Assembly: GCA_004335835.1 (NCBI GenBank)
Contig: RWJK01001034.1
Span: 1 to 47,131 of the forward strand
DNA: 47,131 bases
Origin: Scenedesmus sp. ARA3
Lineage: Eukaryota; Chlorophyta; Chlorophyceae; Sphaeropleales; Scenedesmaceae
Direction: 5' to 3'
Part shown: piece after piece, positions 10,563 to 22,700 of the stretch
Layout of the letters: each line of letters begins with the position of its first letter
Position numbering within the stretch: the stretch's first letter is position 1
Made by a program: the position numbers and the translations under genes
The notes under the pieces: model-generated
What the model saw: only the letters and a program-made list of their open reading frames with translations
Database searches by the model: none
Told to the model about the DNA's origin: nothing

Positions 10563-11796
10563 GCACGGCAATGCAGGTGATGTAATCACCCACTTGGATG
10601 CATGCACTGTGTTGTGATATGTCTAGCTACAGTGACAGCTGCAGGCGCTTCGCATTGCACTGCCCCATACATGCTGCCTGTTTGAATCTTAGCACGCTGC
10701 TGACTCACTTGTACTCGATCACGCCGCCTGCAGCAACCTCCAGGGTGACGTTCCAAAGGTCGCCCTCGGACCAGCGCAGGAAGGGAGCCTTGGCTAGGTT
10801 CCAGGCACCTGCAGCGGCAACGGTAAACACAAACAGGCTCTTGCAAGGACCGCATGACGCGTGTGCGGCATGGAGTATGAAAGATGATGACGCAGTGTTC
10901 TCGAGCTACTGTGGATGCTGCCAGGCTGACGCGCGTGTCTCCAGCAAAGCTGGGCACATGCTGATTGCAGCACGCTGCTGGGTGAATGTGCACACCCCGA
11001 GAAGCTATCACAGCATGCACGGCTTGCACATGCAGCTGCATGCAGCAGTACACGCACATAGTCTGCTGCAGCTGACTGCCTGATGCCTCTGCCACTGCAT
11101 GCTGGCTTGCAGGACAGCATTGCAGCGCCATGCTGACATGCGGTGCTGCTGTCCTGCAAGCAGGCGCTCACCCATAGCTTCATGCCCGCCGATGATGCGA
11201 ATGCTCTGGCCATAGTCAACGTGAAACTTGAGCCAGAAGCGAACTGCTACCATCTTTGGCTGCTCCTTTGCCTTGAGTGCTGCACCGCCCTGATCCAAGC
11301 TTGCCAGCGCAGTGCTGCCTTGCTGCTGCTGCCTCTGTCCCCCGCCAAATTGGCTAGAGGACCCCGTTTGCGAGTAGGGATTTGTATCATAGCTAGTCCC
11401 TGGAGCTCCATACGCCCGGGGCACCAGCAATGCAGCCCGAGCAGGCTTCGAAGCACCCTGGTGCACATGAGCTGTGCCAAAAGCAGGTACCAGCAAGCCA
11501 TGCAGCAGCAAAAATGGCGATCAGCCGCAATCGACACGCGATGACCAGCAGTCATGCACGCTAGCAGGCTGTCGCTGCTGTGCAAACACAGTGGCGCTGA
11601 AGAGCGGAATGCGTTCGTGAAGCTGCAGCAGCGCCTGCTGCCCAAGACACTTACCTGTTCTAGCGCTCTGACTCGCACTGACCCTTTGAACTGACTGCAA
11701 TGGAACTCCAGGCACCGGCAGATGCGACTGGCACACTGCTTGGCGCTGGTGCACCTTGTGGGCCTTCAGGCCCCGCATGCTGCACTGAAACGCCAT
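8267..11796 (-). CDS. Plastid CBM20 starch-binding protein with coiled coil
   Basis: Seven exons: 11796-11655, 11471-11172, 10808-10709, 10514-10404, 10090-9904, 9242-9101 and 8766-8267; phases 1,1,2,2,0,1 all agree, giving 493 residues. Residues 1-75 look like a transit peptide (basic, Ser/Ala/Gln-rich). Residues about 122-218 form a CBM20 domain: VAVRFWLKF, GQSIRIIGGHEAMGAW, a Trp-rich WSEGDLWNVTLEV, then IEYKYVVVEGDG and SWQRGANNVLAL. Residues about 225-327 are a heptad-rich coiled coil (LQRSELRRTRMELAQAREE, then SARSTMEEAARLL). The C-terminal 165 residues are low-complexity Gly/Ser/Gln/Ala. CBM20 domains bind starch; CBM20 plus coiled coil recalls the algal SAGA1/SAGA2 pyrenoid proteins, though this one is much shorter and no D/N-W-R/K-x-x-hydrophobic Rubisco-binding motif was found (closest: NWKNTP at the domain edge). 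Function in plastid starch is inference. Confidence 0.87.
8966..9704 (-). repeat. Partial exon-edge copies around CBM20 exons 5 and 6
   Basis: Two copies of the exon 6 start (CAG|GTCTCCGAGGCCAAC, coding VSEANIARAAAEA) lie upstream of it at about 9321-9369 and 9452-9495. One decayed copy of the exon 6 end (coding SARSTMEEAA, donor lost) lies downstream at 8966-9037. A copy of the exon 5 end (coding LAVLRMEV) lies at 9669-9704. Confidence 0.85.
9789..9830 (-). repeat. Copy of CBM20 exon 5 end with donor
   Basis: Sequence coding ELSVLRME followed by GTGCGT repeats the true end of exon 5 at 9904 (donor GTGCGG). A short intron-like spacer separates the two. Confidence 0.85.
10291..10326 (-). repeat. 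Copy of CBM20 exon 4 end with donor
   Basis: GGAGGTGTACCGACAACTG followed by GTGAGCGCC repeats the exon 4 end at 10404 with one inserted base, so the copy is out of frame. It lies downstream of the real exon within intron 4. Confidence 0.85.
10518..10560. repeat. (CAG)14 microsatellite abutting the CBM20 exon 4 acceptor
   Basis: Uninterrupted CAG triplets on the plus strand, so CTG on the gene's sense strand, ending directly at the TGCAG|GTATG acceptor. The CTG run takes the place of the polypyrimidine tract. Confidence 0.9.
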
Positions 11797-13038
11797 TTAG
11801 CTGCCTTATTTGTACAAGCTTAGTGCTCCGTGCTCACAGTACGCCCATGGAGGGAACGACTGAAGGTGGGCAAACTACTCTCGAGCACTTAGTAGGGAGA
11901 GAAACAAGTTTCTGAGTTTCTGAAAAGGCCAGTTTGCGACTCTCGAAATGCCATGGAATGTGGCTAGTGTGCGTTCAAACGGGCACTGCTTTTAGTGTAG
12001 GGGCGCGCATGACACATCCTAAGAAGTGCATTTGCAAAGAGTTATAAAGCGCGACACCGAAGAAAACCAGCAAACAAACATTTTCTATGCTCAAATATGC
12101 AGCAGAGGTGTAGGGTAGCACACACGGAAAAGAACTGGTGGGCGTTCAGCCTGCTCACAAGCATGCTTCCAACATGGGAAATCAAACCATGTTATAGTTG
12201 CAGTGGCATACAATGTCATGTGACAAGTTGCTTGTCAGAGGCCCAGCAAAACCAGCAGCAGTAACTCTGGTGGGTGGTGACGCTGACGCCCACCACCCCA
12301 CCAGCCTGCACCGACTGCAGCATAGCATGCGAAGTGAGTGGTTGAGTCACTGCTCGCTTGCACAGCAAAACATGCTGCTGATCCTCTACAATGTCACAAG
12401 CAATAGTCGGCAGCATCCCACAGCTCCGCATATACGATAAGAACAGCTACTCTCAGCCAGTGAGAACCCTAACAGGGCAGGTCCCAATGCGAGCGTGGTG
12501 GTCACCCCAGGCACCGCCAACATCGCCAGTCACCCAACCTGACAGCCAAACTGCAATCCCTGATTCACCCAAACAGCAAAACTGCAATATCTGATTCACC
12601 CAAACTCATCAGAGACAGATCCCAACACCACAATCCAGCTGCAGCAACCAATCAGGTCTGCAAACCTCGACACCACCTGACAAGCACAGCATCCGCATGT
12701 AACCTGTTGTAGTAGTCCGGACTACTACCCTTTTAACCCCACACCCGTTTGAGTCATGCATCTGTGCACAACGCACAGTGCAGCGTGCCCCTTCATCACA
12801 GCAGACAAGCAAAGCAACACGTGTTCCTGCAAGCCCAGCAGCACCCGAATGCTGCTTCAATGCGCGCTAAAGCCGCTTCAGTACTTTCACTAAACCCAGC
12901 AACAATACAAGGTGTATCATGTCCACACGCAGCACGGGCAGCGCGCCCCACCGCAGCAAACCACATGTCAAGCCCATAACCCTCACTTCAAGATGCCCCT
13001 ATCAGTACCAGCGCTCAAATCCACGCCTACATCCACAC
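11797..13038. other. Intergenic: CBM20 promoter side and transporter 3' flank
   Basis: No coding sequence recognised. A TTATAA palindrome at 12042-12047 lies about 245 bases upstream of the CBM20 ATG and could be TATA-like. The remainder is noisy, with short frames only. Confidence 0.5.
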
Positions 13039-15914
13039 CTATCTGGGCAGCTGGTGATCATCACTGCTGCAGTCACTGCCAACAGCGCCAGCAGCAGCAG
13101 CAGCAGCAGCAGCGGGGCTCGAGCTGAGCTGACTGGATGTGCGGCGAGGCAGCAGCAGCTGCGCCAGGCTCCACCGCTGGCTAATGCCACCCAGCGAAGG
13201 CTGATTGCCTAGGTGCCGCTGTGCTGCTGTAGTGGGTGCTGCATCCTGATCCGCATTCAGGCACCACTTCCGCAATGTCTCTATCATCAGCCCACCCAGC
13301 AGCACCTGAAGTGCGTGGTAGATGATCAGCGGCATCGCAAGTATGCCCGCATACGGCACGTCCTTATACATCACATTGATTAGCGGCACTCCCAGTGCAA
13401 CCGTCTTCGTACTGCCGCAAATAACAACCGCCACAACATCTGCTCGGCTTCCGCCCAGCCAGCGCCGCAGCTTCCTCAGCGGAGGTGGCGGCCATGCCAC
13501 AACAAAGCTCACAGCAAGGAACAGGAAGAACAATGCAACTCCCAGGAAGACGGTTGCTGCCACGTCGACGCCCGGGACCTGCTTGGTGCTGCCATTAGAG
13601 AAGGTGTTGCAGAAGGTGACCCACACCAGCGCCAGGATGCAGCACGAGGACACGTTGGCGGTGTTGATGTGCTTCTTGATCCACGCCACCTGCGCGGCAG
13701 AAAGGACAACATAGTTACAAAACACGGCGTGTCGATAGCCTGCTGGCATGCAACTGACTGTGATCGCTCTGTCACCAACAGAAGCATTGCCAGTGTGTGG
13801 GTTCCATGTGGCACAAAACTTAAGTGCGATGCATCCGGTGATCTGCTGGGCGTAAGCACTGTTGATGCACGACTGCCGCAAGTTGCTGAGCAGCACCACC
13901 TGCACATAGCTGCGCTTGGCTGCACTTGGCTGCATCCAGGTGACGTGCAATAGATGGCTGCATCCAGGTGACGATGCACGCACAAAAACTGAGGACAGCC
14001 TGCTGCCGCCGCCGCTGCTGCTGCTGCTGTTGCTGCTGCTGGCCATATCATTTCCGGCTTTCATAATCCTTTAGGCATCAAGCAAGAACAGCTAAACAAC
14101 CCAATGCACGCCGCGCTCACCACTCCAGGGGTGCAGTACTGCATCAGCTGCCCCACAATCAGCGGCGCGATGATGGTGTAGCTCAGCTCAATCAGCACAT
14201 CTCCGTACGGTGCGACGCCCTCCACCTTCAGGAAGTGCCCAAGCCACAGCGGCGTCACAAATATCCCGATGATATTTCCCAGCACTGCATTGACCAGCGC
14301 TGCCGCTTCATTCCCGGCCGCGCGCGCCGTATACACCACGTTTGTCGAGACTGTCGTCGGCATGCACGCCATGATGACTAAGCCATCTGCCAGATGGTCA
14401 TTAAAACCGTTGTTACGAAGGGCTAGGGCAATGCCATAGCCGATTGCAGGGATGGCTGCCAGAGACAGGCCCTGCACCAGCACGTGGATGCGTAGGTCTG
14501 CTGCTGCGGACAGCAGCGCCTTGGTCTTGAGCCCGAGGCCTGAGATGATGAAGATGATGATGATGGCCGGGATCTTCACCGAGTACTCTGCGGGGGTGGA
14601 AACAACAATTGGAACGCACGAGAAGATGAGGTTTGGTGAAAGAAACGATGAAGTTGATGATGGTGGCAGGGATCTTCTCGAGTACTCTGCGGCAGGAGCA
14701 GAAACAACAGCAAGAGATTGCACGAACGAAGGTTGTGTTGGGAGAAGAGTGAGGCGTGAGCAGCAGGTGAAGCTGGGGTGAGGCGCCACAAAGGCGCAGT
14801 GTCTTCGTGCATGCCTGCAGCAACATGCCGCATTGGGAACCACATTCGTGGCTGCAGCTTGCCATGAGCCTAGTCAGGTGACCAAGCAGTCTGAGACACA
14901 AGACCTGTTCAAGCACACCTGTTTGACCAATCACTCTGAGCACCCACTGTACACCCGCTGAGGTGCCAGTCAGCTACTGCTGACCACCCCTGGCCTAGAG
15001 CACTGCAGCCGCTGCTGCTGCTGCCGCTGCCGCTGCTTCCTAAGGCTTCACTGGGAGCGTTTTGTCTGAGTTTGCATGTCTAGCTGCTTGCATGTTTGAA
15101 TTGTAGCTGGACCGCAAAACCTGTTTGGCTGTGCTCGACAGCGTGCACCCACCTGCTCGTATCCAGCCCTTGGTGGCTCCCAGCTTTGGCACCGCTGCTG
15201 CAAACGCAATCGCCACGCCCAGCCCAAGGATAAACTGCAGATGTACAGTTTAGTCGGAAAGAAGAAAGAAATGGGCAGCGGCAATAGCAGCAGACAGATT
15301 TGTAAGCGTGCGGTGTGATTAGATGGGGCATGAGACAAGGAGGCCGCCTTGGGCCTAGATGTGATGACAGCTGGTATGCGGTGTGCTGCGCCTGGCTGCG
15401 GCTTCAAACTATTGCAACAGCTCTATGCCTGGGGCAGTGCATGTACGTTTTATGTTCAAGAGCTGGCTCTGCCTGGCATAGCGCTGCACGCCATGTCAGG
15501 GCAGTAGGGTGTGCCAAGCTGTCCAGGCAGCCCTGCAGGACAGCTGCCTCTGCTCAGCTGCCGAGCGCACTGCTATAGCTGTGTGTATATAGCGATTGAA
15601 CCGTGCTGTTAGCGTGCTTAGCAGCTGTCAATTGTCGGAATTAACTTGCTTCCAGGGAGCAAAGTTGTTGCAACTGCCGCCTAGCATTCTCTGCTGCTGC
15701 TGCCAGCCCAGCAACCAGCTGCTGACAAGGCTGTCAGACCGAAGCACCATTTTCTTACCCACTGAGCAAGGGCATAGTTGTAGACTTTGCTGCAAGTGCT
15801 GCGACAGCTCCATGACGACACATCTGCCTGCTTGATTTCACTGCTGTGCTGCAGTCGCACATCGTCAGCAACTGTCACACCAATTTGGGCATCCGGCTCC
15901 TCCCCATGCCTCAT
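13039..15914 (-). CDS. SLC10A7/BASS4-type sodium/metabolite cotransporter
   Basis: Exons 15914(?)-15759, 15234-15153, 14587-14121 and 13689-13039 join in phases 0, 1 and 0, giving about 451 residues. The match to SLC10A7 (SBF-like family) runs along the whole protein: QWFILGLGVAIAF, then EYSVKIPAI...FIISGLGLKTKAL, GLVIMACMPTTVSTNVVYT, GNEAAALVNAVLGNIIGIF, TPLWLGHFLK, IIAPLIVGQLMQY, TFCNTFSNG, CGSTKTVALGVPLI and PLIIYHALQVLLGG. About ten membrane helices are expected. Plants have a plastid member, BASS4; whether this one is plastidial is unclear because the N-terminus is uncertain. The ATG at 15914 is the first in frame with the GTAAGA donor at 15758, but a short exon beginning near 15796 after TTGCAG, with a further exon upstream, is equally possible. 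The substrate is unknown. The C-terminal tail is Ser/Ala/Gln-rich, with an Ala run from GCT repeats. Confidence 0.85.
14640..14700 (-). repeat. Upstream copy of transporter exon 3 start with acceptor
   Basis: CCGCAG|AGTACTCGAGAAGATC plus the following 25 bases repeats the true exon start at 14587 (CCGCAG|AGTACTCGGTGAAG). The copy lies upstream in the intron, coding EKIPATIINFIVSF in place of VKIPAIIIIFIIS. It has no donor. Confidence 0.85.
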
Positions 15915-16849
15915 GTTTACTCTGATTATACAATGGTTGCCGTAGAGCTGCTGCTGCAGCACGAATCCACCGCAACGCCCGGCCGCTACAAGAGTGAACG
16001 CCAGAGGGAGGAACCGGCAGGCAGCTGGTCTTAATCAATGCGCGAACGTCAAAGCAAAGGTCGGTCACAACAATCATGCAGGCAAACTGAAGGGTACCAC
16101 GCTCTGACGGATTGGGTTACGAGCAAGAGTGACCATGACTTCCGTTCCATAACAGTCACAGGTGGTAGGATGAAGGTAAGAGCACTGCCTTTCGCTGCAA
16201 GTAGGCTACAAGTTCCGTGAAGAACCCAGCGATCCGATTGTGTGCGCCACTGCCTGTCTATTCGCCCTGCATAGCCCCAGGGCTGCTGCAGCATGCAACA
16301 CACTGACATCAACACTTGCATAGTTGGGTCCTGCACATTTGGGCTCACCATCCCATTGGAGCTCTCTGTTCCACACTCGACGAAGCTTGTACGGGAATGA
16401 CGACGCTGCTACTCCTGGGTAGCCCGTTACCCTGCGCACCACCACAACACCGGACCAGCACATGACCACTGGCAGCTGCTGCTACACACGCTGCTGCCAC
16501 TCAATGGCATTCGCCCAGACAAGCTGCAGCCCATGCTACATCTGCAGCTGATTACGTCATATCGGATCCTCCACTTGAACACGAGGTGAAAGCCCACTCA
16601 AAAGCAAGTGAAAGCCACAAAACAGCAGAACAACAAGTCCGGGCTCATGCAGTGAAGCACACCTTTCCCACAAGTACAAGGCATCGCACGACTCAGCCAG
16701 GCTGCGGCAGCATAAGAAACCGATGCAGGCACAGCAAACACTGCTTCTGGTGCCAACATCAGCAATTTTCCCCAGCAGTTCCCGCACGATGATCGAATTG
16801 TGATCAACACCTGATCAACAGCCAAACTCTACCGCACTTCATTGTAGAT

Positions 16850-16951
16850 GATAATATCACCCAAGATGGGAGTAAGATACTATCACCCAAGATGGGAGTA
16901 TGATACTATCACCCAAGATGGGAGCATGATACTATCACCCAAGATGGGAGT
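16850..16951. repeat. 26-bp minisatellite, four units
   Basis: The unit ATACTATCACCCAAGATGGG plus AGTATG repeats four times; CCAAGATGGG begins at 16861, 16887, 16913 and 16939. Units are nearly identical, unlike the decayed exon-edge copies elsewhere, which suggests recent expansion. Confidence 0.92.
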
Positions 16952-17152
16952 AGAAACCCTGAAATGAACGCCAACAGGTAGAAAGAAAGCCATCGACAGG
17001 CACGCAAGGATACTTTCCTGCCGCTGTGTGCTTGCTTGCTCAGTCCACTGCCAAAACTGCATGCACCAACTCAACGCCGGATGCAGGACATAATGATGCT
17101 ACAGTCATCGCGTTGCTATGCATTTCTGCAAGACACACCACTCACGGCTATT

Positions 17153-17157
17153 TTACA
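17153..17157 (-). terminator. TGTAA polyadenylation signal of the Rieske oxygenase gene
   Basis: TGTAA on the minus strand about 72 bases after the stop at 17229-17231, a plausible place for the green-algal UGUAA signal. Confidence 0.45.
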
Positions 17158-17228
17158 CACATATCTGTCAACATACACCAACGATAACATGCACTCTAGT
17201 TGTCCACAAGATGCAATGCACATGCCGC

Positions 17229-19495
17229 TTAGTTCTTGGAGGTGTGGTGCTCATCATAATCCACAAACACAAATCGGTCAGCCATACGGCCCGCCCAGCC
17301 CGCCACGCCACCAGCAGCAGCAGCAGCCAGCGCCAGCAGCACCACCACTCCCACCCCCAGCCCATTCGCCGCACCCGCCCACACACTCGCCCCAGCTGCA
17401 AGTGCCACCAGCGCACCGCTTGCACCCTGCAGCTGCTGACTCGCGGCTGCATCGGCCGCGTTCGCAGCGCTTGCGCTGAATGCACTCGCGCTTACTGCCT
17501 GGCATGCCTGCATGACAGCAACCCCCAGCGCTGCTGCTGCCAGCACTGTGCTCGCCTGTGCAGCAATGCGCTGCAGGGTTTGGAAGCTGTTTAGGGCTTT
17601 GGTGCATGAGGGGCAATGCTTGGTGTGGGACTCGAAGCGGTCCAGCAGCTGGCGCCGCGGCAGGTGCTGCGACGCGCCAAAGCCTGCATATCAAAGGACC
17701 AAGGCACACAAGCTCAGCTGTTATATATATACTTCAGCGTCAGTGCTATAGCGCGCACGTGGGATGTACTGTTTGATTGTTGTTGCGTCACAAAAGAGGC
17801 ACTGCTGCGATCAGTGCCCCTGAAACGACAACTGTGTGGTGCATGCCATCGACAACATTGCGCACGGCCTACATCTGCCTGCAGCTCGCATCACAAAGAT
17901 TGCCTTCAAAAGCGTACATGCAAACAGCCTGCAGTCAGCACGCACCTGTGGGGTCCAGTATGTTTGTCACCGCAAGGTGCAAGATGGCACATCGCTGCAA
18001 CAGAAGCTGGCAAGCCGTGCAGTTGCTGAAATGCTGCAGCCACGCACCTGTGGGGCCCAGTATGTTTGCCACCGCGGAGATACAAGATGGCGCATGGACC
18101 ACATATGCCGCCGACACTGCAAGAGAGCCCGGCACAAGATACAGCTAACCAACTAGCGAACATGCTGCAGCCACGCACCTGTTGGGTCCAGTATGTTTGC
18201 CACCGCGGGCCCGCCCCCGCCATGCTTGCGCAGCCAGGTCCTGAATGCGATGGGCCCCTGGTCCACGCCCACGGCAGGCATGTAGCCCTGAGCGCTGCTG
18301 GCGCCCTTGGCGTGTGCACTGCATGATTTCAAATGGGAAGCGCAGGATGCAGCAGTGCAGAGCAATGTAGAGCAGCACAGGATTGATGAGCAAAAAGAAT
18401 GGAGAGCATGGCTTGCAAGTCATGAGATGAGCAGGGCCAAGCAGAGTGCCATTTGGATGGTTGTGAGGGGTTCCCTGGTCCACGCCCACCGCAGGCATGT
18501 AGCCCTGCCCACTGCTGGCGCCCTTGGCATGTGCACTGCAGGGTTGTAAAAGAGCAGTGCAAGACGAGCCGCACAGGGAGATGAGAGCAATGTAGCAGCA
18601 TACAGCAAAACGCATGCGCAGACAGAAGCAGTCCAAAGAGAACGAAAAGGATACAGAGAGCAAGGCCAAGCAGAGTTTCGGCTGCATGAATGCAATGGAC
18701 CCCTGGTCCACGCCCACAGCAGGCATGTAGCCCTGCGCGCTGCTGGCACCCTTGGCATGGGCGCTGCATGGTCGCAGATGGGCAGCAGTAGCAGTCTTTC
18801 TTTGAACTTTGTCATAGAATGGTGGATCAATGCTTGTGCGATCCTGCCAGTGCTGATGCTCTATTGTGCTGCATGATGGCATCCGCCAAGAAGCAAGTCA
18901 AAACATGTGGTTCTGCTGATACTACTTGAGCCCAGTTTCTCACATATTCTCACATACTCACATATCCAGCCCGTGCTGCATGGTGACATCTGTGTTAACC
19001 TAGCAGTGCTGCAGCATCACAAATCATTATACACCCGAGTCACTCCAATTCAACAACATTATGTCATCGTTGCAAGCCACACACACCTGTTCACGTCCAG
19101 GCCGTGCTGCATGGTGATGTCAGCGTCAACCACGTCATGCAGCAGCATGTGGTTCACCCAGTCGGGTGTGGGCGGCAGCAGCCGCGACAGCAGGCCCTTG
19201 AGGCCCTCGGGCTGAAATGCAAATTTGGGGTCGCGCACGATGGCGATCATCTGGCAGCAGCAGCAACGGCGGCAGCAGCAGCAGCAGCAGCAGCAGCAGG
19301 TTTCAGCTAGCAGCAGCAAACCCTTGAGGCCCTCGGGCTGAAACGCAAACTTGGGGTCACGCACGATGGCGATCATCTGGCAGCAGCAGCAACGCAGCAG
19401 CAGCAGCAGCAGCAGCAGGTTTCAGCTAGCAGCAGCAAACCCTTGAGGCCCCCGGGCTGAAATGCAAAGTTGGGGTCGCGCACGATGGAAGTCAT

Positions 19496-19530
<35 letters not shown>

Positions 19531-19673
19531 GTGTTTGAGGCACCGTGCTTTGATCAAGGCACTAGATTAGCGTCAAAGGCAGCATACTTGTCAGCACGAC
19601 ATCCAGGGCATTCAATGCAAGTGATGTGATATGATCCAAGCATCTGTGGCTACATGTTGTCATGCATACGATC

Positions 19674-19704
<31 letters not shown>

Positions 19705-22700
19705 GGCAGCAGCAGCAGCAGCCTCACCATGTTGCAGCGGCCCTTGCTCAGCGGCACCACGTAGCCCACGCCAGCGCCTGCCCGCGGCTCCCCAGCAAAG
19801 TTGCGCCGCACACCGCAAGGGAAGAGCGTGTGGTCGGCCACAGTGCGCCCAGTGGACGCATTCAGCCTGCAGGCAGACAAGATGCAATGCAGCAGGGGCA
19901 AGTTGAGCAGCAAAGCATGCGGGACACACTATATATTGGAGCTATGGCAAGTTGCGGCGCACGTACGCCGCAGGGGAAGACCGTGTGGTCGGCCACAGTG
20001 CGCCCAGTGGACGCATTCAGCCTACACGCACAGCACGGGGCCAACGAAGTGTGAAGCAGCTGTTTGGGAAAACAGGAGCAGCACAGTTACGCCGCACGCC
20101 ACACACACACGTGTGGTCGGCCACCACATGCCCAGTGGATGCATTAAGCCTAGAAAGACAAGCACACAACAGCTGTATAACAACCATGCTACATGCAGCA
20201 TGCGTCACTGCATCACCACTCCTGTTGTCAGATGCACAACTTACGATGCTGTGGCGCTCCTCCTGCTCATCGCATCACACTGTACTCTTCTTCAGTCATG
20301 CTGTAGCGCTGCCGTCCCATGCATCAATCTTAAGGCAAGATGCACAAAGGATGAGGCTAGAGTGCACCCCCACTGCTCACCGCGTCACGCTGTATCCTTC
20401 GTCGGTCATGCTGTAGTGCTGCACCTCTGCTGGCGCCGCCTTCTCCCTGCTGAGGCCCCCCATGCCGTGATGCAGCACCGTGTCATGGCTGGGGTCTGCG
20501 GCAGATGTCACACAGTCAAGCACAGCTTACCACGTTAAACTGGAATGTAACACATGTATGCATGTGCCCATGCCGCACCTTGTCATGGAACAGGTCTGCT
20601 GCACACTAACAAACAACACAGCATGGAACAGCACAGCATGGCATGGCGCAGCACAGCATGGCACAGCACAGCATGGCACAGCACAGCACAGCAGAGCACA
20701 GCAGAGCGCAGTGTGCATCGCACCCTTACAGCAGCTGCGCTGACTCACCATTGAACACGTTCTCCTTGACTGCAATGTACGAGGCATTGCAGTACCTGCA
20801 GCAACAGAAGCAGCAGCAGCAGTTACAGCAAGGTAGCAGCAGCAGCAGGGCAGCGCATCAGCAGCAAGGCTCTATTTAAACCCTTCAAGCGTGTTGTTGT
20901 TCGGCATGGGTGCCCTGGGGAATCATATGCCAGGCTTGCATCCTACCGCGCAGGTGTGCCTGCGAGCCTCCACACGCTGTGCGGCAGCGCTTCCACTGCA
21001 TATGCTGCTTTCAGACGCCGCTGTACAAGCCGCAGAACACCTAAGAAGTTGATGAAACCAGAGCCCTGGCACCGATGCATGGTGCAGGCATGGCATGCGA
21101 TGTGGCAGCTGCTCACTGCTGGTTCCAGCTGATCAACATCGTGTCGTCATGCACGAATCATCGACACAGTACGGCCTTGCTGCCACGTGAAGTATGCATT
21201 GCAGCAGCATCTCACCGCTGGCATCAGCTGTCAAAGCATTCGTGCTGCCCAAGTACATATGGCCTAAACTTGTGTGTGGTGTCCATGCATGTCGCAGTCT
21301 AAAAGCGCGCCTCACCGCTGGTACCAGCTGCCCAGGGCGGTGTCGCCGTGCATAAACAGCTTGGTGCTCCAGAAGCCATCCGGGCCAAACCTGCAGCAAC
21401 CAGACCACACCACATGATCACCAAGTGCAAGGAGGTAGAAGCGTATGATACAATGCGGCGTGCAGTAAGCAGCAAACCACGTGGCGGTGCAACGAGGCAG
21501 CTCCCCGTGTTACACCAGCATGAACTGCCACACACTTTCCTATTTTGCTGACTGACACTGAGACCTGCAGTAGGCACGTTCATCATTGCCACTGCTGTTG
21601 CAGCTGCCCATCGAATTCGGCCAAAGCCAAACCCGGCCTCACTCGTGCCATGCAGCGGCGCTGCTGCCGCCTCTGCTGCTGCTGCTGTCATACTCAACAC
21701 TGCAGCAGCTGGGCAGTTCCGCTTGGTAAAACATACCCCCGCCCCTTCACCTTCAAAAGCACAAGTACTCACTCGTCCACCTCCGGTGCCATGCCCCGTG
21801 GGGGTGCTGCTGCCGCCTCCGCTGCTGCATCCGGCCCAGCATCCGCCCACACCCACAGCAGCTGCTCTGAAACAGCAGTAGGGTATGAGGTGACGCAGCT
21901 GCGCTTGGCATTTGGGGGCGGGGCGCCTGCTGGCTGCTGCGGGATGTCTGTGCAGGCGCCACTGCCGTTGAACTGCCAGCCTGTTGGATTGCATAGCATA
22001 CGACAGCAAACAGACAATACAGAAGAGCAGCAACATACGGAGTTGTGGCTTCCAATTGGTTTGATACAAACAGCCGGCTTTGCATAGTGCAGAAGACTGC
22101 AGAAGAGTGCCAGCTCACATGCAGGCAGCCGCGTCCGCTCATCAAGCAGGATGTTGCAGCATCACCATTTTGAACAGGTAACATGCACTACAATGCAGTA
22201 ACCGTGCTGGCCGCACGCACCGTGGTAGTTGCAGTACAGGTTGCCAGTGCTGCTATCGATCCTGCCCTCACTGAGGGGAGCCAGCCTGTGGGGGCACGCG
22301 TCCCTGAACGCCCTGCAGGGGCAGCAGCAACGGCAGCAGCAACGGCAGCAGCAGCAGCAGTAGCAGCAAGAGCTAGGTTGTGCAGCAGGCAGCTTCGCAG
22401 CTCGAGCAGCAATCCTACCAAGCATCAGCATGGCGACTCGAAGCTTTGTCGCTGGACCTCAGAGCATTGCTGTCCGTCAGAAACAGAACAGTAATCAAAT
22501 GCGTCACTGCGTGGCATCCCACCTCCACCGCCCCTGGCTGTCCCTCCGCAGCACCAGGTCCATGCCTGGATCATCAACCATCAAATTCATGGATTGATTC
22601 GGGTTTCTCCAACTAGAGAATCAACCTGCCCAAGTCATCAAGAATCATATGATATCAAATGAATTCAAGTAGTGCATGCGCACCTCCACTGGCCTTCCGC

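Larger units (their letters stand above)
15915..17228. other. Intergenic between transporter 5' end and Rieske oxygenase 3' end
   Basis: No gene recognised. It contains a 26-bp minisatellite (listed separately) and, near its right end, the polyadenylation signal of the oxygenase gene. A leader exon for the transporter could lie here. Confidence 0.45.

Noticed and set aside
10101..10617. Plus-strand frames with poly-Ala/poly-Gln near 10200-10585
   Set aside because: Antisense to CBM20 exon 4 and its intronic CTG repeat.
19251..19528. CRISPR-like regular repeats
   Set aside because: Units contain exon 9 coding sequence and CTG microsatellites in an intron-bearing eukaryotic gene, with no unique spacers of uniform length.
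20381..22000. Long antisense or out-of-frame ORFs in the Rieske gene
   Set aside because: Exon phases, splice sites and conserved motifs support only the minus-strand spliced reading.
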